In this document: piece by piece, positions 31,015 to 42,265 of the stretch | How the letters are laid out: every line of letters begins with the position of its first letter | How positions within the stretch are numbered: the first letter of the stretch is position 1 | Notes under the pieces: model-generated | The model's input: the letters and a program-made list of their open reading frames with translations, nothing else | Database searches by the model: none | Told to the model about the DNA's origin: nothing | Assembly: GCF_002236805.1 (NCBI RefSeq) | Contig: NZ_NIQA01000001.1 | Coordinates: 124,001 to 188,000, forward strand | DNA length: 64,000 nucleotides | Direction: 5' to 3' | From: Pusillimonas sp. T2 | GTDB taxonomy: Bacteria; Pseudomonadota; Gammaproteobacteria; Burkholderiales; Burkholderiaceae_B | Made by a program: the position numbers and the translations under genes

Positions 31015-32496
31015 TTAAAAGCCCAAAGAGCTGTCGATAACCGACACGCATAAGGCCATGAGACCACCTGGCAAAATACCCAATACCAGAATGGCCAGGC
31101 CATTTAATGACATCAGGCCGCTGGAGACCGTACCCGTAGGCACCGGATGCACCTCGCCTTCGGGTTCGTCGAAGTACGCCATTTTGACGACACGCAAGTA
31201 GTAGAACGCACCGATGAGCGAGAAAACAACGGCAACAACAGCCAGCCAGACCAGACCTGCACCTACGAGTGCCTGCAGCACGCTAAGCTTGGCGTAAAAA
31301 CCAACCAGCGGCGGAATACCGGCCAACGAGAACATGGTTAACATCAAGACGCCAGCCAAAATGGGGCTGCGTTGATTCAAGCCTTTAAGATCGGAGATCT
31401 CTTCGCACTCGAAGCCGCTACGGCTCAGCAACAAAATAACGCCAAATGACGCCAAGGTGGTCAATACATACACCACCATATAAAACAACGACGCGCCATA
31501 GGCTTCGGTAGCGATGGGCTGATTCTCGACCATGCCCGAAAGCAGGCCCAGGAATACAAAACCCATGTGCGAAATCGTGGAGTACGCGAGCATACGCTTG
31601 AAGTTCGTTTGCACGATGGCCGTCAGATTACCCACGGCCAGCGACAACACCGCGAGAATAAGCAGCATGGGCTGCCAATCGAAAGCCAGCCCGTGCAAGC
31701 CATCGACCAGCAAACGCATGACAATAGCGAATGCAGCCAGCTTGGGCGCGCCACCCACAATAAGCGTTACCGCCGTCGGTGCCCCTTGGTAAACGTCGGG
31801 TACCCACATATGGAAGGGGACAGCGCCCAGCTTGAACGCCAGACCGGCCACAACGAACACCAGACCAAAAACCAGCGGTAAACGTTCGGCTTGGTCGGCC
31901 TCGATGACCTGAGCAATACCCGCCAGATCGAGGAAACCCGTGGCGCCGTAAATCATCGACAGACCGTACAACAAAATACCCGACGCCAGCGAACCCAGCA
32001 CGAAGTACTTCATGGCCGATTCGGTTGCGTTGATGTTTTCGCGGCGAAGCGCAATGAGGGCATACAACGCGAACGACATGAGTTCGATACCCAGATAAAC
32101 CGTCAGCAAGTTACCAGCCGAGATCATGACCATCTGCCCCAACAAGGCAAACAGCGTCAGGGTATAGAACTCGCCGCCTCGCGTCATCATGTCGCGCTTG
32201 AAAGCGTACTCGCGGCCATACACCAGCGTAATGGCAACCGCAATATACGAAGCAATTTTCAAGAAGTGCGAGAGCTCGTCGACAACGTAAAGGCCGCTAA
32301 AGGTTGCGCCCTCGACGCCGTCACGCCATTGCACTACCGAGACGGCAGTGACAGCCGCGAGCGATGCCAGCGTCAGCCAGAACGTTAACGAACGGTCGGA
32401 TGACTTGCTGAAGGCATCGACCAGCAGCACCAGCACAGCCAGAATCAGCAGCAGAATTTCGGGTAATGCCAAAGCGAATAGAAATTGGTATTGCAT
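31015..32496 (-). CDS. nuoN: NADH-quinone oxidoreductase subunit N
   Basis: A 493-residue antiporter-like membrane subunit of complex I, with about fourteen transmembrane helices. It is one of three homologous proton-pumping modules (L, M, N). The conserved core [16 protein letters not shown] and [18 protein letters not shown], with its buried lysines, is present. It is the last nuo gene and 12 bases after nuoM. The length is normal. Confidence 0.96.
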   Translation of the reverse strand: MQYQFLFALALPEILLLILAVLVLLVDAFSKSSDRSLTFWLTLASLAAVTAVSVVQWRDGVEGATFSGLYVVDELSHFLKIASYIAVAITLVYGREYAFKRDMMTRGGEFYTLTLFALLGQMVMISAGNLLTVYLGIELMSFALYALIALRRENINATESAMKYFVLGSLASGILLYGLSMIYGATGFLDLAGIAQVIEADQAERLPLVFGLVFVVAGLAFKLGAVPFHMWVPDVYQGAPTAVTLIVGGAPKLAAFAIVMRLLVDGLHGLAFDWQPMLLILAVLSLAVGNLTAIVQTNFKRMLAYSTISHMGFVFLGLLSGMVENQPIATEAYGASLFYMVVYVLTTLASFGVILLLSRSGFECEEISDLKGLNQRSPILAGVLMLTMFSLAGIPPLVGFYAKLSVLQALVGAGLVWLAVVAVVFSLIGAFYYLRVVKMAYFDEPEGEVHPVPTGTVSSGLMSLNGLAILVLGILPGGLMALCVSVIDSSLGF

Positions 32497-32508
32497 AATG
32501 ATCCGGGC

Positions 32509-34008
32509 CTACAGTTTCGAGACAGAGACGTGGTCGAGAAGCGCCTGCACCGAAACGTGCATCACGTCAGTGAAGGGCTTGGGATGAATACCCATGTAAA
32601 GCACCATGATGGCCATGATGCCCAACAGGAAGAACTCGCGTCGATTCAGGTCAGACAAACCACGGACTTCGTCGTTGGTAATGTCGCCGTAGGCCACACG
32701 TTTGACCATCCATAACGAATACGATGCACCCAGGATAAGCGCCGTGGCGGTGAGTACACCGATCCAGAAGTTGTACTCGACGGCACCCATGATGACCGTG
32801 AACTCGCCAATAAAGCCGCTGGTAGCGGGCAAACCGGCGTTAGCCATGGAAAACAGCACAAAGAACGTGACGAACCGGGGCATAACACTGACCACGCCGC
32901 CGTAAGCGTCGATACGCCGCGTGTGCATGCGGTCGTAGAGCACGCCGATACACAGGAACATGGCACCGGATACAAACCCGTGCGACACCATTTGAACAAT
33001 AGCGCCTTCGATACCAGCCGTGTTGAAAATAAAGAAGCCCAGGGTCACAAAGCCCATGTGTGCGACTGATGAATACGCCACCAGTTTTTTCATGTCGTCT
33101 TGAACAATGGCCACCAGACCAATGTAAATAACGGCGATGAGTGACAGAGCGATCATCAGGCCGGCCAAACTATGCGAAGCATCGGGTGCAATGGGCAACG
33201 AGAAACGCAGGAAGCCGTAAGCGCCAAGTTTGAGCATGATGGCCGCCAGCACAACCGAGCCCCCGGTTGGGGCTTCGACGTGAGCGTCGGGCAACCAAGT
33301 GTGTACCGGCCACATTGGCACCTTGACCGCAAACGCGGCAAGCAAGGCAATAAAAATAAGCACTTGCGGTGTATAAGCCAGCTTAAGGTCGTGCCAGGTC
33401 TGGATATCGAACGAACCGCCCGACGCATGCCACAAATACAAGAAGGCAACCAGCGTCAACAAGGAGCCCATCAGGGTATACAAGAAGAACTTAAACGCCG
33501 CATATACACGATTCGGGCCGCCCCACACACCAATGATGATATACATCGGAATCAGCGTGGCCTCGAAGAACACATAGAACAGCATGCCGTCGAGGGCTGC
33601 GAACACACCGACCATCAGGCCTGACAAAATCAGGAAAGACGCCATGTACTGAGCGACCTTCTTGGTAATGACTTCCCAGCCGGCGATAACCACAATAATG
33701 GTAATAAATGCGGTAAGCAGGACAAACCACAACGAAATACCGTCGATACCCAGGTGGTAATTAATCGCGAACGATTCGATCCAGGGTGTCTTTTCGACAA
33801 ACTGCATGTCGGCGGTGTTGTTGTTGAAACCCAGATACAGGGGGATCGTAACCAGAAACCCCACCACCGCACCAATGAGCGACAGCCAGCGCGTCAGGCC
33901 AGGCCGATCGTCACGACCCAGCAGCAGCACGACCAAGCCTGCGATGATCGGGACGAAAATCGACAGTGTGAGCCAAGGGAGAGAAGAAGACGCCATATCG
34001 CTAGCCAT
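32509..34008 (-). CDS. nuoM: NADH-quinone oxidoreductase subunit M
   Basis: A 499-residue antiporter-like proton-pumping subunit. Conserved features are GWEVITKK near residue 110, HTWLPDAHVEAPTGGSVVLA with its pumping-path residues, and KKLVAYSSVAHMGFVTLG. The ATG at 34008 shares a base with the nuoL stop (TGATG); an alternative ATG at 33996 cannot be excluded. Intact and of normal length. Confidence 0.96.
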   Translation of the reverse strand: MASDMASSSLPWLTLSIFVPIIAGLVVLLLGRDDRPGLTRWLSLIGAVVGFLVTIPLYLGFNNNTADMQFVEKTPWIESFAINYHLGIDGISLWFVLLTAFITIIVVIAGWEVITKKVAQYMASFLILSGLMVGVFAALDGMLFYVFFEATLIPMYIIIGVWGGPNRVYAAFKFFLYTLMGSLLTLVAFLYLWHASGGSFDIQTWHDLKLAYTPQVLIFIALLAAFAVKVPMWPVHTWLPDAHVEAPTGGSVVLAAIMLKLGAYGFLRFSLPIAPDASHSLAGLMIALSLIAVIYIGLVAIVQDDMKKLVAYSSVAHMGFVTLGFFIFNTAGIEGAIVQMVSHGFVSGAMFLCIGVLYDRMHTRRIDAYGGVVSVMPRFVTFFVLFSMANAGLPATSGFIGEFTVIMGAVEYNFWIGVLTATALILGASYSLWMVKRVAYGDITNDEVRGLSDLNRREFFLLGIMAIMVLYMGIHPKPFTDVMHVSVQALLDHVSVSKL

Positions 34009-36023
34009 CAGTGAACCGTCAGGACAAAAAAGGTTAAGAACGCCAAAATGCCGATAATCATGGCAAAGGCATAGTGGTAGATGTAGCCAGACTGCAGGTG
34101 GCGGCTGACGGCTGCCACAACACCGACCACACGCGCACTACCATTGACCAGCAGCCCATCGATCAGGCCGCGGTCGCCCGCTTGCCACAGGCCACGGCCC
34201 AGGCAACGAGCACCGCGCGCAATAATCTGTTCATAGATCCAGTCAACGTAGTACTTGTTTTCGAGCATGGTGTTAACGCCCGACAAACTGCGCTTAACGG
34301 CCGCCGGCAGGGCCGGGTTCACCATATAGCAGTACCACGCCACGACCAGCCCAGCCACCATCAGCCAGAACGGCACGGTCACGAAACCATGCAGCGCATA
34401 GGCCAACCAGCCATGCCAGTGCGAAGCCAGTTCGGCCATAGCCGGATGCTCAGGCAGAACCTTGATGACGCCATCGAAATAGCTGCCGAACAACAGCGGA
34501 TCGATAAACCAGATACCGGCAAATACAGACGGAATAGCCAGCAGCACCAGAGGCAGCGTCACCACCCATGGGGATTCGTGCGGCGTACCCCCATGATGGC
34601 CGTGATCGTCGTGGCCGTGCGCATCGTGCCCATGATGAGCGTGACCCGAAGTGTCGAAACGCGGCTTGCCATGGAAGACCAGGAAATACACACGGAACGA
34701 ATAAAGGGACGTAACAAACACACCGATAAGCGTCGCGTAGTAGGCAAAACTTGCGCCCCAGACGTTGGCTGCACCTGCTGCTTCGATGATGTTTTCTTTG
34801 GAGTAGAAACCAGAGAAGAACGGCGTACCCACAAGGGCCAGCGTACCGATCAAGAAAGTGAGCCAGGTAATGGGCATGTACTTACGCAAGCCACCCATGT
34901 TTCGGATATCTTGATCGTGGTGCATACCGATAATGACCGAACCGGCCCCAAGGAACAGCAGCGCCTTGAAGAACGCGTGTGTCATGAGGTGGAAAATGGC
35001 GACCGAATAAGCCGAAGCCCCCAAGGCGACAGTCATGTAGCCCAACTGAGACAACGTTGAGTACGCCACCACACGTTTGATGTCGGTTTGGATGATGCCC
35101 AAAATGCCCAGGAACAGCGCACCGATGGCACCAATAACGATGACAAACGACAGCGCCGTCGACGACAGTTCGAACAGCGGCGAGAAACGCGCCACCATGA
35201 AAATGCCAGCCGTCACCATAGTTGCCGCGTGAATCAGTGCCGAAATCGGGGTTGGGCCTTCCATTGAGTCGGGCAGCCAAGCGTGCAGCGGCACCTGGGC
35301 CGATTTACCCATGGCCCCGATGAACAGGCAGATACATGCGACGGTTAACAGATGCCAGTCAGTGCCCGGGAATGTAGTAGCCGATAACGTATCGGCTTTG
35401 GCAAAGATGTCGCCATAGTGCATTGTGCCCGTGTAGGCGAACAGCAAACCAATACCCAGAATAAAGCCGAAGTCGCCCACGCGGTTGACCAGGAAGGCTT
35501 TCATGTTGGCGAAAATAGCCGTAGGACGCGTATACCAGAAACCGATCAGCAAATACGACACCAGGCCTACCGCTTCCCAGCCAAAGAACAATAGCAACAT
35601 GTTGTTCGACATGACCAGCATGAGCATGGAAAAGGTGAACAGCGAAATATACGAGAAGAATCGCTGGTAGCCCGGGTCGTCGGCCATGTAGCCAATGGTG
35701 TAGATATGCACCATGAGCGACACCGAAGTGACCACTACCATCATTAGCGCTGAAAGCTGGTCGATCAGGAAGCCGATCTCGATGGGGATATTACCGATCA
35801 TGTTCCAGGTGTAGACGGTACCGTCGAAGGTTTGACCGTCAAGCACCTGAAACAGGACTATGACCGAACCGATGAACGAAACCAGCACGCCCAGAATAGT
35901 GATGGAATGCGCGGCGGAGCGGCCCACTTGGCGACCGAGAAAACCGGTACCGAACAAACCGGCAATGAGCGAACCGGCCAACGGTGCCAGTGCGATGAGA
36001 AGGTAAAGATTGGTTGAACTCAT
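34008..36023 (-). CDS. nuoL: NADH-quinone oxidoreductase subunit L
   Basis: A 671-residue antiporter-like subunit with the long lateral C-terminal helix that runs along the membrane arm. The core HAWLPDSMEGPTPISALIHA and KRVVAYSTLSQLGYMTVA is conserved. A cytoplasm- or periplasm-facing loop encoded at about 34575-34650 is strikingly histidine-rich (GHAHHGHDAHGHDDHGHH). I start it at 36023 (MSSTNLYLLIALAPLAGS); TTG 36041 and ATG 36038 upstream overlap nuoK and would add six or five residues. It lies 14 bases after nuoK. Confidence 0.95.
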   Translation of the reverse strand: MSSTNLYLLIALAPLAGSLIAGLFGTGFLGRQVGRSAAHSITILGVLVSFIGSVIVLFQVLDGQTFDGTVYTWNMIGNIPIEIGFLIDQLSALMMVVVTSVSLMVHIYTIGYMADDPGYQRFFSYISLFTFSMLMLVMSNNMLLLFFGWEAVGLVSYLLIGFWYTRPTAIFANMKAFLVNRVGDFGFILGIGLLFAYTGTMHYGDIFAKADTLSATTFPGTDWHLLTVACICLFIGAMGKSAQVPLHAWLPDSMEGPTPISALIHAATMVTAGIFMVARFSPLFELSSTALSFVIVIGAIGALFLGILGIIQTDIKRVVAYSTLSQLGYMTVALGASAYSVAIFHLMTHAFFKALLFLGAGSVIIGMHHDQDIRNMGGLRKYMPITWLTFLIGTLALVGTPFFSGFYSKENIIEAAGAANVWGASFAYYATLIGVFVTSLYSFRVYFLVFHGKPRFDTSGHAHHGHDAHGHDDHGHHGGTPHESPWVVTLPLVLLAIPSVFAGIWFIDPLLFGSYFDGVIKVLPEHPAMAELASHWHGWLAYALHGFVTVPFWLMVAGLVVAWYCYMVNPALPAAVKRSLSGVNTMLENKYYVDWIYEQIIARGARCLGRGLWQAGDRGLIDGLLVNGSARVVGVVAAVSRHLQSGYIYHYAFAMIIGILAFLTFFVLTVH

Positions 36024-36037
36024 AATTGGCAATCCCA

Positions 36038-36346
36038 TCAACCGTTAAGGTGATCCAGTTCTTCGACGTTGATGGTGTTGAGATTACGGAACAGCAACAC
36101 CAGAATGGCCAAACCGATAGCCGCTTCGGCGGCAGCAACGGTGAGGATGAAGAACACGAACACCTGGCCCGAGGCTTCGCCAAACCAGGTAGAAAACGCA
36201 ACAAAATTGATATTGGCCGACAACAGAATGAGCTCGATCGACATGAGCAGGATCAGTAAGTTGCGACGATTTACAAAAAAGCCGAATACGCCAATACAAA
36301 ACAGAATGGCCGACAAAATAAGATAGTGTGCGAGCGTAATGGTCAT
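36038..36346 (-). CDS. nuoK: NADH-quinone oxidoreductase subunit K
   Basis: A 102-residue, three-helix membrane subunit homologous to MrpC. The two buried glutamates of the family lie in [19 protein letters not shown] and [18 protein letters not shown]. The ATG overlaps the nuoJ stop as ATGA. Length is exactly typical. Confidence 0.97.
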   Translation of the reverse strand: MTITLAHYLILSAILFCIGVFGFFVNRRNLLILLMSIELILLSANINFVAFSTWFGEASGQVFVFFILTVAAAEAAIGLAILVLLFRNLNTINVEELDHLNG

Positions 36347-36951
36347 TTCGAAACGTCCTTTTCTGTCTGCGAAGCCAGATTAACCAAACGCACACGGTCT
36401 TTGGCACGCACTTTGACCTGTTCAGACGGGTTGTTGTATTTAACGTCGCGGCGCTTACGCAGGGTAAGTGCAATAGCGGCGACCATACCCACCAGCAAAA
36501 TCACAGCGCCGATTTCGACTGCGAATACGTAATCGGTATACATGAGCTCGCCCAGGGCGCGAGTATTGTTGTAGTCAGCCGGCAGATCGGCCGGGGGGCC
36601 GGCGTCGAGCCAAGTACTACCCAGCACAAATGCCATTTCGAGCACCATGATGACGCCGATAAACAGGCCGGCAGGCAAATACGCCTTGAAGCCCTTGCGC
36701 AAGCTTTCGGAACGGACATCGATCATCATGACGACGAACAGGAACAGCACCATTACAGCGCCAACATACACCAGCACAAGCAAGAGGCCGAGGAACTCGG
36801 CGCCGATGAGGATCCAGAGCATGGCGGCCGTAAAGAACGCCAGAATGAGGTTGAGGACAGCGGTGATGGGGTTGGGTGCCGTGATTACACGGAACGCCGC
36901 CACCACCAGCACAATCGCCAGCAAGTAGAACAGGACGGTCGTAAATGTCAT
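36343..36951 (-). CDS. nuoJ: NADH-quinone oxidoreductase subunit J
   Basis: A 202-residue membrane subunit with five helices in the first ~165 residues, including [20 protein letters not shown], whose pi-bulge helix couples quinone reduction to proton pumping. The tail is basic and polar ([20 protein letters not shown]). It overlaps nuoK by four bases and follows nuoI by 18 bases. Confidence 0.96.
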   Translation of the reverse strand: MTFTTVLFYLLAIVLVVAAFRVITAPNPITAVLNLILAFFTAAMLWILIGAEFLGLLLVLVYVGAVMVLFLFVVMMIDVRSESLRKGFKAYLPAGLFIGVIMVLEMAFVLGSTWLDAGPPADLPADYNNTRALGELMYTDYVFAVEIGAVILLVGMVAAIALTLRKRRDVKYNNPSEQVKVRAKDRVRLVNLASQTEKDVSK

Positions 36952-36969
36952 GGTTATCGGGCCCTGGAA

Positions 36970-37458
36970 TTAACGGTAAGGCGCATCGGCTGCGCGTCGT
37001 GCGGCGATTTCGGGTTCGTAGCGATCACCGATGGCCAGCAGCATGTCTTTGGTGTAGTACAAGTCGCCGCGCTTTTCGCCGTGATACTCGTGAATATGCG
37101 TTTCGACAATAGAATCGACTGGGCAGCTTTCTTCGCAGAAACCGCAAAAAATGCACTTGGCCAGGTCAATATCGTATCGAGTCGTACGGCGTGAGCCATC
37201 GTCGCGCTCTTCGGACTCGATGGTAATGGCCATTGCCGGGCATACTGCTTCGCACAATTTACAGGCAATGCAACGCTCTTCGCCGTTGGGGTAACGACGA
37301 AGGGCATGCAAGCCGCGGAAACGCGGTGACGCGGGAGTTTTTTCTTGCGGGTAGCGCAATGTGACTTTGCGCTTGAAGAAATACTTGCCGGTCAGACGCA
37401 TGCCCTTGAGCATCTCGGAGAGCAGCAAACTGCCGAAAAAATCTTTAATTGCTTCCAT
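36970..37458 (-). CDS. nuoI: NADH-quinone oxidoreductase subunit I
   Basis: A 162-residue peripheral subunit carrying clusters N6a and N6b in two ferredoxin motifs, [19 protein letters not shown] and [18 protein letters not shown]. It passes electrons from NuoG to NuoB. The N-terminal amphipathic helices ([18 protein letters not shown]) rest on the membrane. It begins 19 bases after nuoH. Confidence 0.97.
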   Translation of the reverse strand: MEAIKDFFGSLLLSEMLKGMRLTGKYFFKRKVTLRYPQEKTPASPRFRGLHALRRYPNGEERCIACKLCEAVCPAMAITIESEERDDGSRRTTRYDIDLAKCIFCGFCEESCPVDSIVETHIHEYHGEKRGDLYYTKDMLLAIGDRYEPEIAARRAADAPYR

Positions 37459-37477
37459 GTTCAGCTCCTGTCATCCC

Positions 37478-38551
37478 TTATTGCCAGATGTTCCATGGCG
37501 TTTGCATCCAGATGGCGACCAGCAGCAGCCAGACCCCGGTAAACGGAATGAATACTTTCCAGCCTAAACGCATGATCTGGTCGTAGCGATAACGCGGGAA
37601 CGTAGCACGGAACCAGATGAACAGCGATACGACAAAGAAGGTTTTAAGGCCCAGCCATAGCCAGCCCGGCACCCAGGTAAATGGTGCGATATCGACCGGT
37701 GGCAACCAGCCGCCCAAGAACATGATGGACGCCATCGCAGACAGAAGAATCATGTTGGCGTATTCACCCAGGAAGAACAGCGCAAACGCCGTACCTGAAT
37801 ATTCGACCATGTGGCCCGCCACGATTTCGGATTCGCCCTCTACCACGTCGAAGGGGTGACGGTTGGTCTCGGCCACGCACGAAATCACGTAGATGACGAA
37901 CAGCGGCAGCAACGGCAGCCAGTTCCAGGACAGGAAATTAAGACCGCTATCGGCGAACGTGCCACGGTCTTGGCCCAGAACGATTTCGCTGACGTTAAGC
38001 GAACCCGACACCAGCAATACGGTGATCATGACAAAGCCGATGGCCAGCTCGTAGGACACCATTTGTGCTGCAGCACGCATGGCACCCAAAAATGCATACT
38101 TCGAATTGGAGGCCCAACCAGCAACAATTACGCCATATACCCCGACCGATGTAATGGCCATGATGTAGAGCAAACCCGCGTTAATGTTGGACAACACCAT
38201 TTCGGGGCCAAAAGGAATAATGGCCCACGCCGCCAGGGCCGGCATCAGTGTGACCACTGGCGCCAGGATAAACAGCACTTTATTGGCCTGACCGGGGATG
38301 ACCAGTTCTTTCGTCAACAGTTTGAAGACGTCGGCAAACGGCTGCAACAGACCACGGAACCCAACCCGAGTGGGGCCCAGACGAACGTGCATGGCGCCGA
38401 TCATCTTGCGTTCCCAGTAGGTCAGGTAAGCCACACAAAGAATGACAGGGACTGCGACCACCAGAATCATGATCAGCGTCCAGACCACGTACCAGGCGGT
38501 AGGGCCGATAAGATCGGTGCCGAACGCCTCAAGCATATTCAGCCATTCCAT
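37478..38551 (-). CDS. nuoH: NADH-quinone oxidoreductase subunit H
   Basis: A 357-residue membrane subunit forming much of the quinone-binding chamber, with about nine helices. Family motifs are [20 protein letters not shown] near residues 61-80 and the cytoplasmic loop [19 protein letters not shown] with its conserved carboxylates. Its start directly abuts the nuoG stop with no spacer. Confidence 0.97.
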   Translation of the reverse strand: MEWLNMLEAFGTDLIGPTAWYVVWTLIMILVVAVPVILCVAYLTYWERKMIGAMHVRLGPTRVGFRGLLQPFADVFKLLTKELVIPGQANKVLFILAPVVTLMPALAAWAIIPFGPEMVLSNINAGLLYIMAITSVGVYGVIVAGWASNSKYAFLGAMRAAAQMVSYELAIGFVMITVLLVSGSLNVSEIVLGQDRGTFADSGLNFLSWNWLPLLPLFVIYVISCVAETNRHPFDVVEGESEIVAGHMVEYSGTAFALFFLGEYANMILLSAMASIMFLGGWLPPVDIAPFTWVPGWLWLGLKTFFVVSLFIWFRATFPRYRYDQIMRLGWKVFIPFTGVWLLLVAIWMQTPWNIWQ

Positions 38552-40882
38552 TTAAATTCGCTCCACGGAAAGTTGGCCAAAAGCACTGCCCAGACCCAAC
38601 GTTTGCGGGAAAGTCGCAGCCACGCGCACTGCCCCCTTCACCACACCGTCATCAGCTTGGACAACCAGTTCAGCCGCGCCGGTCGATGACTTGACACGGA
38701 CGCTCTGGCCGGATGACACGCCAAGCTGTGCGAGGGTCTCGGAGTGAGCACGCAAGACTGGCGCTTGCGATGCGGGCGCCGCCTGGAGCGGCTCGGCGCG
38801 ACGTACGATGGCGTCGGTACGATAAATGGGCAGATCGGTCACGCGCTCGAAAGACTGAGCGGCTGTGGGCACCAGCCCTGCTTGGGCAACGACGCGATTT
38901 GAGAGACGGTCTTGCACGTTCCCGGCAAACACCGAATCACGCACGGACTCTGACGTTTCGTCGTCGAAACCTTGCAATTCGAATAGATTGCCCATGACGC
39001 GAAGCACCTTCCATCCGGGACGGGATTCGCCTAGCGGCGCAACCGTGCCTCGAAAGCTTTGTGCCCGCCCTTCGGCATTGACAAAGGTGCCGGAAGTTTC
39101 TGTATAGGGCGCAATGGGCAGCATGACGCTGGCCCAGGACTGAGCAGCAGACGCATACGACGTGAGAGCCACCGAGAACTCGGCAGCCTGCAAGGTATTG
39201 ATGGCCTGTTGGCCGTTGTCGGCGTCGAACTCGGGCTCGGCGTGCAACACGATGAACGCCTTAAGGCCTTGGGCAAGCATTTGCTCGGCAGTAAGGCCTT
39301 GCCCTTTGGGTACCGCGCCTGCCAGGTAGCCCCCAACCGTGTTGCCACCAGGCGTAAGGAAGCCAAGCTTGCCTGCGGCCAATTGAGCAACCAGTTGAGC
39401 ATTGGCCGCCAACAAGGAAGCCTGTGGCGAAGTAACCGCCATATTGCCTACAAGCACAGCAACATTGCCGCCGGCAGCCAGGCTGTCGGCAATGCGTTGG
39501 GCTTCGGGCGAGACGTCGACACCCGCGAACGCCGCGGGAATGGCTTGACCCTTGATTTGTGCCAGCGCAACAGCGACCTGTGCAACCGCGTTAGGCAACT
39601 GCGAGGGTGCGGCCGCCAGGCGGCCTGCAACCGGGAACAAGGGATCGTCGTGCGCGGCATCGATGAACGACACCTGCGTGCCGCGCTTGACGGCTTGACG
39701 CAGACGCTGAGCGAACAGTGGGTGATCTTTACGCAGGAACGAACCGACCACCAGGACTGCGTCGAGGTTATCGAGCTCGGCGACAGGCATGCCCAACCAG
39801 GGAGTGCCGGCAATAGCCGCACCAAAGGCTGGGTCGGTGTAACGCAACCGGAAATCGACGTTTTCGGAGCCCAGGCCACGTGCAAGTTGTGCCAGTAACG
39901 CGAGCTCTTCGGTGGTGGCCATAGGGCTACCAATGGCGCCAATGGCACCTGCCCCGTGCGCTTCGCGGACTTTGTTCAGCCCCTTGACTACGGCCTGCAG
40001 GGCATCGCCCCAGGACACTTCGTGCCATTGGCCATTAGCGTCTTTAACCATGGGATGAGCCAAACGATCTTCTGTGTTTAGCCCTGCGTAGGCAAAGCGG
40101 TCGCGGTCGCTGATCCAGCATTCGTTGACGGCTTCGTTTTCGAAGGGAACCACGCGCATGACCTGGTCGCCTTTGACCTGAACGACGATGTTTGCACCCA
40201 AGCTGTCGTGGGGGCTGACGGAGCGGCGCCGAGCCAGCTCCCAGGTGCGGGCGGTATAGCGGAATGGTTTGGACGTCAGCGCGCCGACCGGGCAAATATC
40301 GATCATGTTGCCCGACAGCTCGGATTCGACAGCGCGGCCTACGAATGTGGTGATTTCGGAGTGTTCGCCCCGATTCAACATGCCTAATTCCATGACGCCG
40401 GCAATTTCCTGACCAAAGCGAACGCAACGCGTGCAATGAATGCAACGCGGCATTTCTTCGGCAGAAATAAGGGGACCCATGTCTTTATGGAACACCACGC
40501 GCTTTTCTTCCTGGTAGCGCGATTCGGAGCCGCCGTAACCCACGGCAAGATCTTGCAGTTGGCATTCCCCGCCCTGGTCGCAAATGGGGCAATCGAGCGG
40601 GTGGTTGATCAGGAGAAATTCCATCACGCTTTTCTGAGCGGCAACGGCCTTTTCAGAGCAGGTGTGGACCACCATGCCGTTGGTGACAGGCGTGGCGCAG
40701 GCCGGCATAGCCTTGGGCGCTTTTTCGACCTCGACCAGGCACATGCGGCAGTTTGCCGCGATGGAGAGTTTCTTGTGATAGCAAAAATGCGGCACATAAA
40801 GACCCAGCTTATTAGCCGCATGCATAACCATGCTGCCCTCGGGGACTTCGACCTGTTTGCCGTCGATGGTGAGTTCTACCAT
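38552..40882 (-). CDS. nuoG: NADH-quinone oxidoreductase subunit G
   Basis: A 776-residue peripheral subunit with most of the Fe-S chain. The N-terminal [2Fe-2S] cysteines (CYHKKL, CRMCLVEV, PACATPV) are followed by the His-Cys3 cluster in HPLDCPICDQGGECQLQD and a [4Fe-4S] motif CIHCTRCVRFGQEI with CPVGAL. The rest is a molybdopterin-oxidoreductase-like domain that no longer binds a cofactor in this family. It lies 15 bases after nuoF. Length is as in other betaproteobacteria. Confidence 0.96.
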   Translation of the reverse strand: MVELTIDGKQVEVPEGSMVMHAANKLGLYVPHFCYHKKLSIAANCRMCLVEVEKAPKAMPACATPVTNGMVVHTCSEKAVAAQKSVMEFLLINHPLDCPICDQGGECQLQDLAVGYGGSESRYQEEKRVVFHKDMGPLISAEEMPRCIHCTRCVRFGQEIAGVMELGMLNRGEHSEITTFVGRAVESELSGNMIDICPVGALTSKPFRYTARTWELARRRSVSPHDSLGANIVVQVKGDQVMRVVPFENEAVNECWISDRDRFAYAGLNTEDRLAHPMVKDANGQWHEVSWGDALQAVVKGLNKVREAHGAGAIGAIGSPMATTEELALLAQLARGLGSENVDFRLRYTDPAFGAAIAGTPWLGMPVAELDNLDAVLVVGSFLRKDHPLFAQRLRQAVKRGTQVSFIDAAHDDPLFPVAGRLAAAPSQLPNAVAQVAVALAQIKGQAIPAAFAGVDVSPEAQRIADSLAAGGNVAVLVGNMAVTSPQASLLAANAQLVAQLAAGKLGFLTPGGNTVGGYLAGAVPKGQGLTAEQMLAQGLKAFIVLHAEPEFDADNGQQAINTLQAAEFSVALTSYASAAQSWASVMLPIAPYTETSGTFVNAEGRAQSFRGTVAPLGESRPGWKVLRVMGNLFELQGFDDETSESVRDSVFAGNVQDRLSNRVVAQAGLVPTAAQSFERVTDLPIYRTDAIVRRAEPLQAAPASQAPVLRAHSETLAQLGVSSGQSVRVKSSTGAAELVVQADDGVVKGAVRVAATFPQTLGLGSAFGQLSVERI

Positions 40883-40897
40883 TAGCGTATCCTGAGC

Positions 40898-42265
40898 CTA
40901 CAAATATTTGGGCACCACACAGCTTTTATGCTCGATGTGGTGTGCGAACTCGTCGCGGAAGTGCTTGATGAAACTGCGTACGGGCATAGCTGCCGCATCG
41001 CCCAGGGCGCAAATAGTGCGGCCCATGATATTGAATGCCACGGAGTCGAGTACATCGAGGTCTTCGGGACGACCCTGACCGTTTTCGATGCGCTCGAGGA
41101 TGCGATACAACCAGCCGGTGCCTTCGCGACATGGTGTGCACTGACCGCAGCTTTCTTCGTAGTAAAAGTAAGACAAGCGCAGCAGCGACTTGACCATACA
41201 GCGGGTTTCGTCCATGACGATGACAGCACCCGAACCCAGCATGGAGCCGGCTTTGGCGATGCTGTCGTAGTCCATCGTGGCCTGCATCATGATATCGCCC
41301 GGCACGACCGGCGCACTGGACCCACCCGGAATAACGGCCTTTAACTTGCGACCGCCCTTCACACCACCTGCCAGCTCCAGCAGCTTGGAAAACGGCGTTC
41401 CCATGGGAACTTCGTAGTTGCCCGGCAATTCGACGTCGCCCGACACAGAGAACAACTTCGTGCCGCCATTGTTGGGGATACCGGTTTCGAGGTAGGCCTG
41501 GCCGCTGTTACGGAAGATCCAGGGCACGGCTGCGAATGTTTCGGTGTTATTGATGGTGGTCGGTTTGCCGTACAGACCAAAGCTGGCTGGAAACGGCGGC
41601 TTGAACCGCGGCTGACCTTTTTTGCCTTCGAGCGACTCGAGCAAAGCTGTTTCTTCGCCGCAAATGTAGGCGCCGAAACCATGAAATGCATGCAGCTGGA
41701 AGTTGAAACCAGACCCCAGGATGTTGTCACCCAAAAAGCCAGCCTTGCGCGCCTCTTCGAGGGCTTCTTCGAAACGATCATAGATTTCGAAGATTTCGCC
41801 GTGAATATAGTTATAGCCTACGCTGATACCCATGGCGTAAGCCGCAATGGCCATCCCTTCGATAACAATGTGCGGGTTGAAACGCAAGATATCGCGGTCT
41901 TTAAATGTGCCGGGCTCGCCTTCATCGGAATTGCAGACCAGATACTTCTGACCCGGCAAATTACGCGGCATGAAACTCCATTTCAGACCTGTAGGAAAGC
42001 CTGCACCACCCCGGCCACGCAAACCTGAGGCCTTGACCTCGGCAATGACATCTTCAGGCTTCATGCCTGTTGTGAGGATTTTGCGCAGGGCCTCGTAGCC
42101 GCCGCGTTTGATGTAATCGTCGAGGCGCCAGTTAGTGCCATCGAGGTTCGCCACAATTTGTGGATCGATGTGGCGACCATGAAAAATCATGCTGCGCGAC
42201 AAATCGTTGTTGGGCGCAATGGTCAGGCCTTCGGAGAAGGACTGGAGAATATCGGCGGTACTCAT
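40898..42265 (-). CDS. nuoF: NADH-quinone oxidoreductase subunit F
   Basis: A 455-residue NADH- and FMN-binding subunit, the entry point of electrons. FMN/NADH motifs are [16 protein letters not shown] and [14 protein letters not shown]; the N3 [4Fe-4S] cluster uses [13 protein letters not shown] plus a later cysteine in [10 protein letters not shown]. The ATG at 42265 overlaps the nuoE stop as ATGA and gives [10 protein letters not shown], preferred over a frame extension into nuoE. Confidence 0.97.
   Translation of the reverse strand: MSTADILQSFSEGLTIAPNNDLSRSMIFHGRHIDPQIVANLDGTNWRLDDYIKRGGYEALRKILTTGMKPEDVIAEVKASGLRGRGGAGFPTGLKWSFMPRNLPGQKYLVCNSDEGEPGTFKDRDILRFNPHIVIEGMAIAAYAMGISVGYNYIHGEIFEIYDRFEEALEEARKAGFLGDNILGSGFNFQLHAFHGFGAYICGEETALLESLEGKKGQPRFKPPFPASFGLYGKPTTINNTETFAAVPWIFRNSGQAYLETGIPNNGGTKLFSVSGDVELPGNYEVPMGTPFSKLLELAGGVKGGRKLKAVIPGGSSAPVVPGDIMMQATMDYDSIAKAGSMLGSGAVIVMDETRCMVKSLLRLSYFYYEESCGQCTPCREGTGWLYRILERIENGQGRPEDLDVLDSVAFNIMGRTICALGDAAAMPVRSFIKHFRDEFAHHIEHKSCVVPKYL

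Noticed and set aside
34074-35060. 328-codon plus-strand frame opposite nuoL
   Set aside because: Shadow of the conserved nuoL frame; composition is rich in His, Arg and Gln as expected for an antisense read of a membrane protein.
37811-38689. 292-codon plus-strand frame opposite nuoH/nuoG
   Set aside because: Antisense shadow with no start signal and crossing two real genes.
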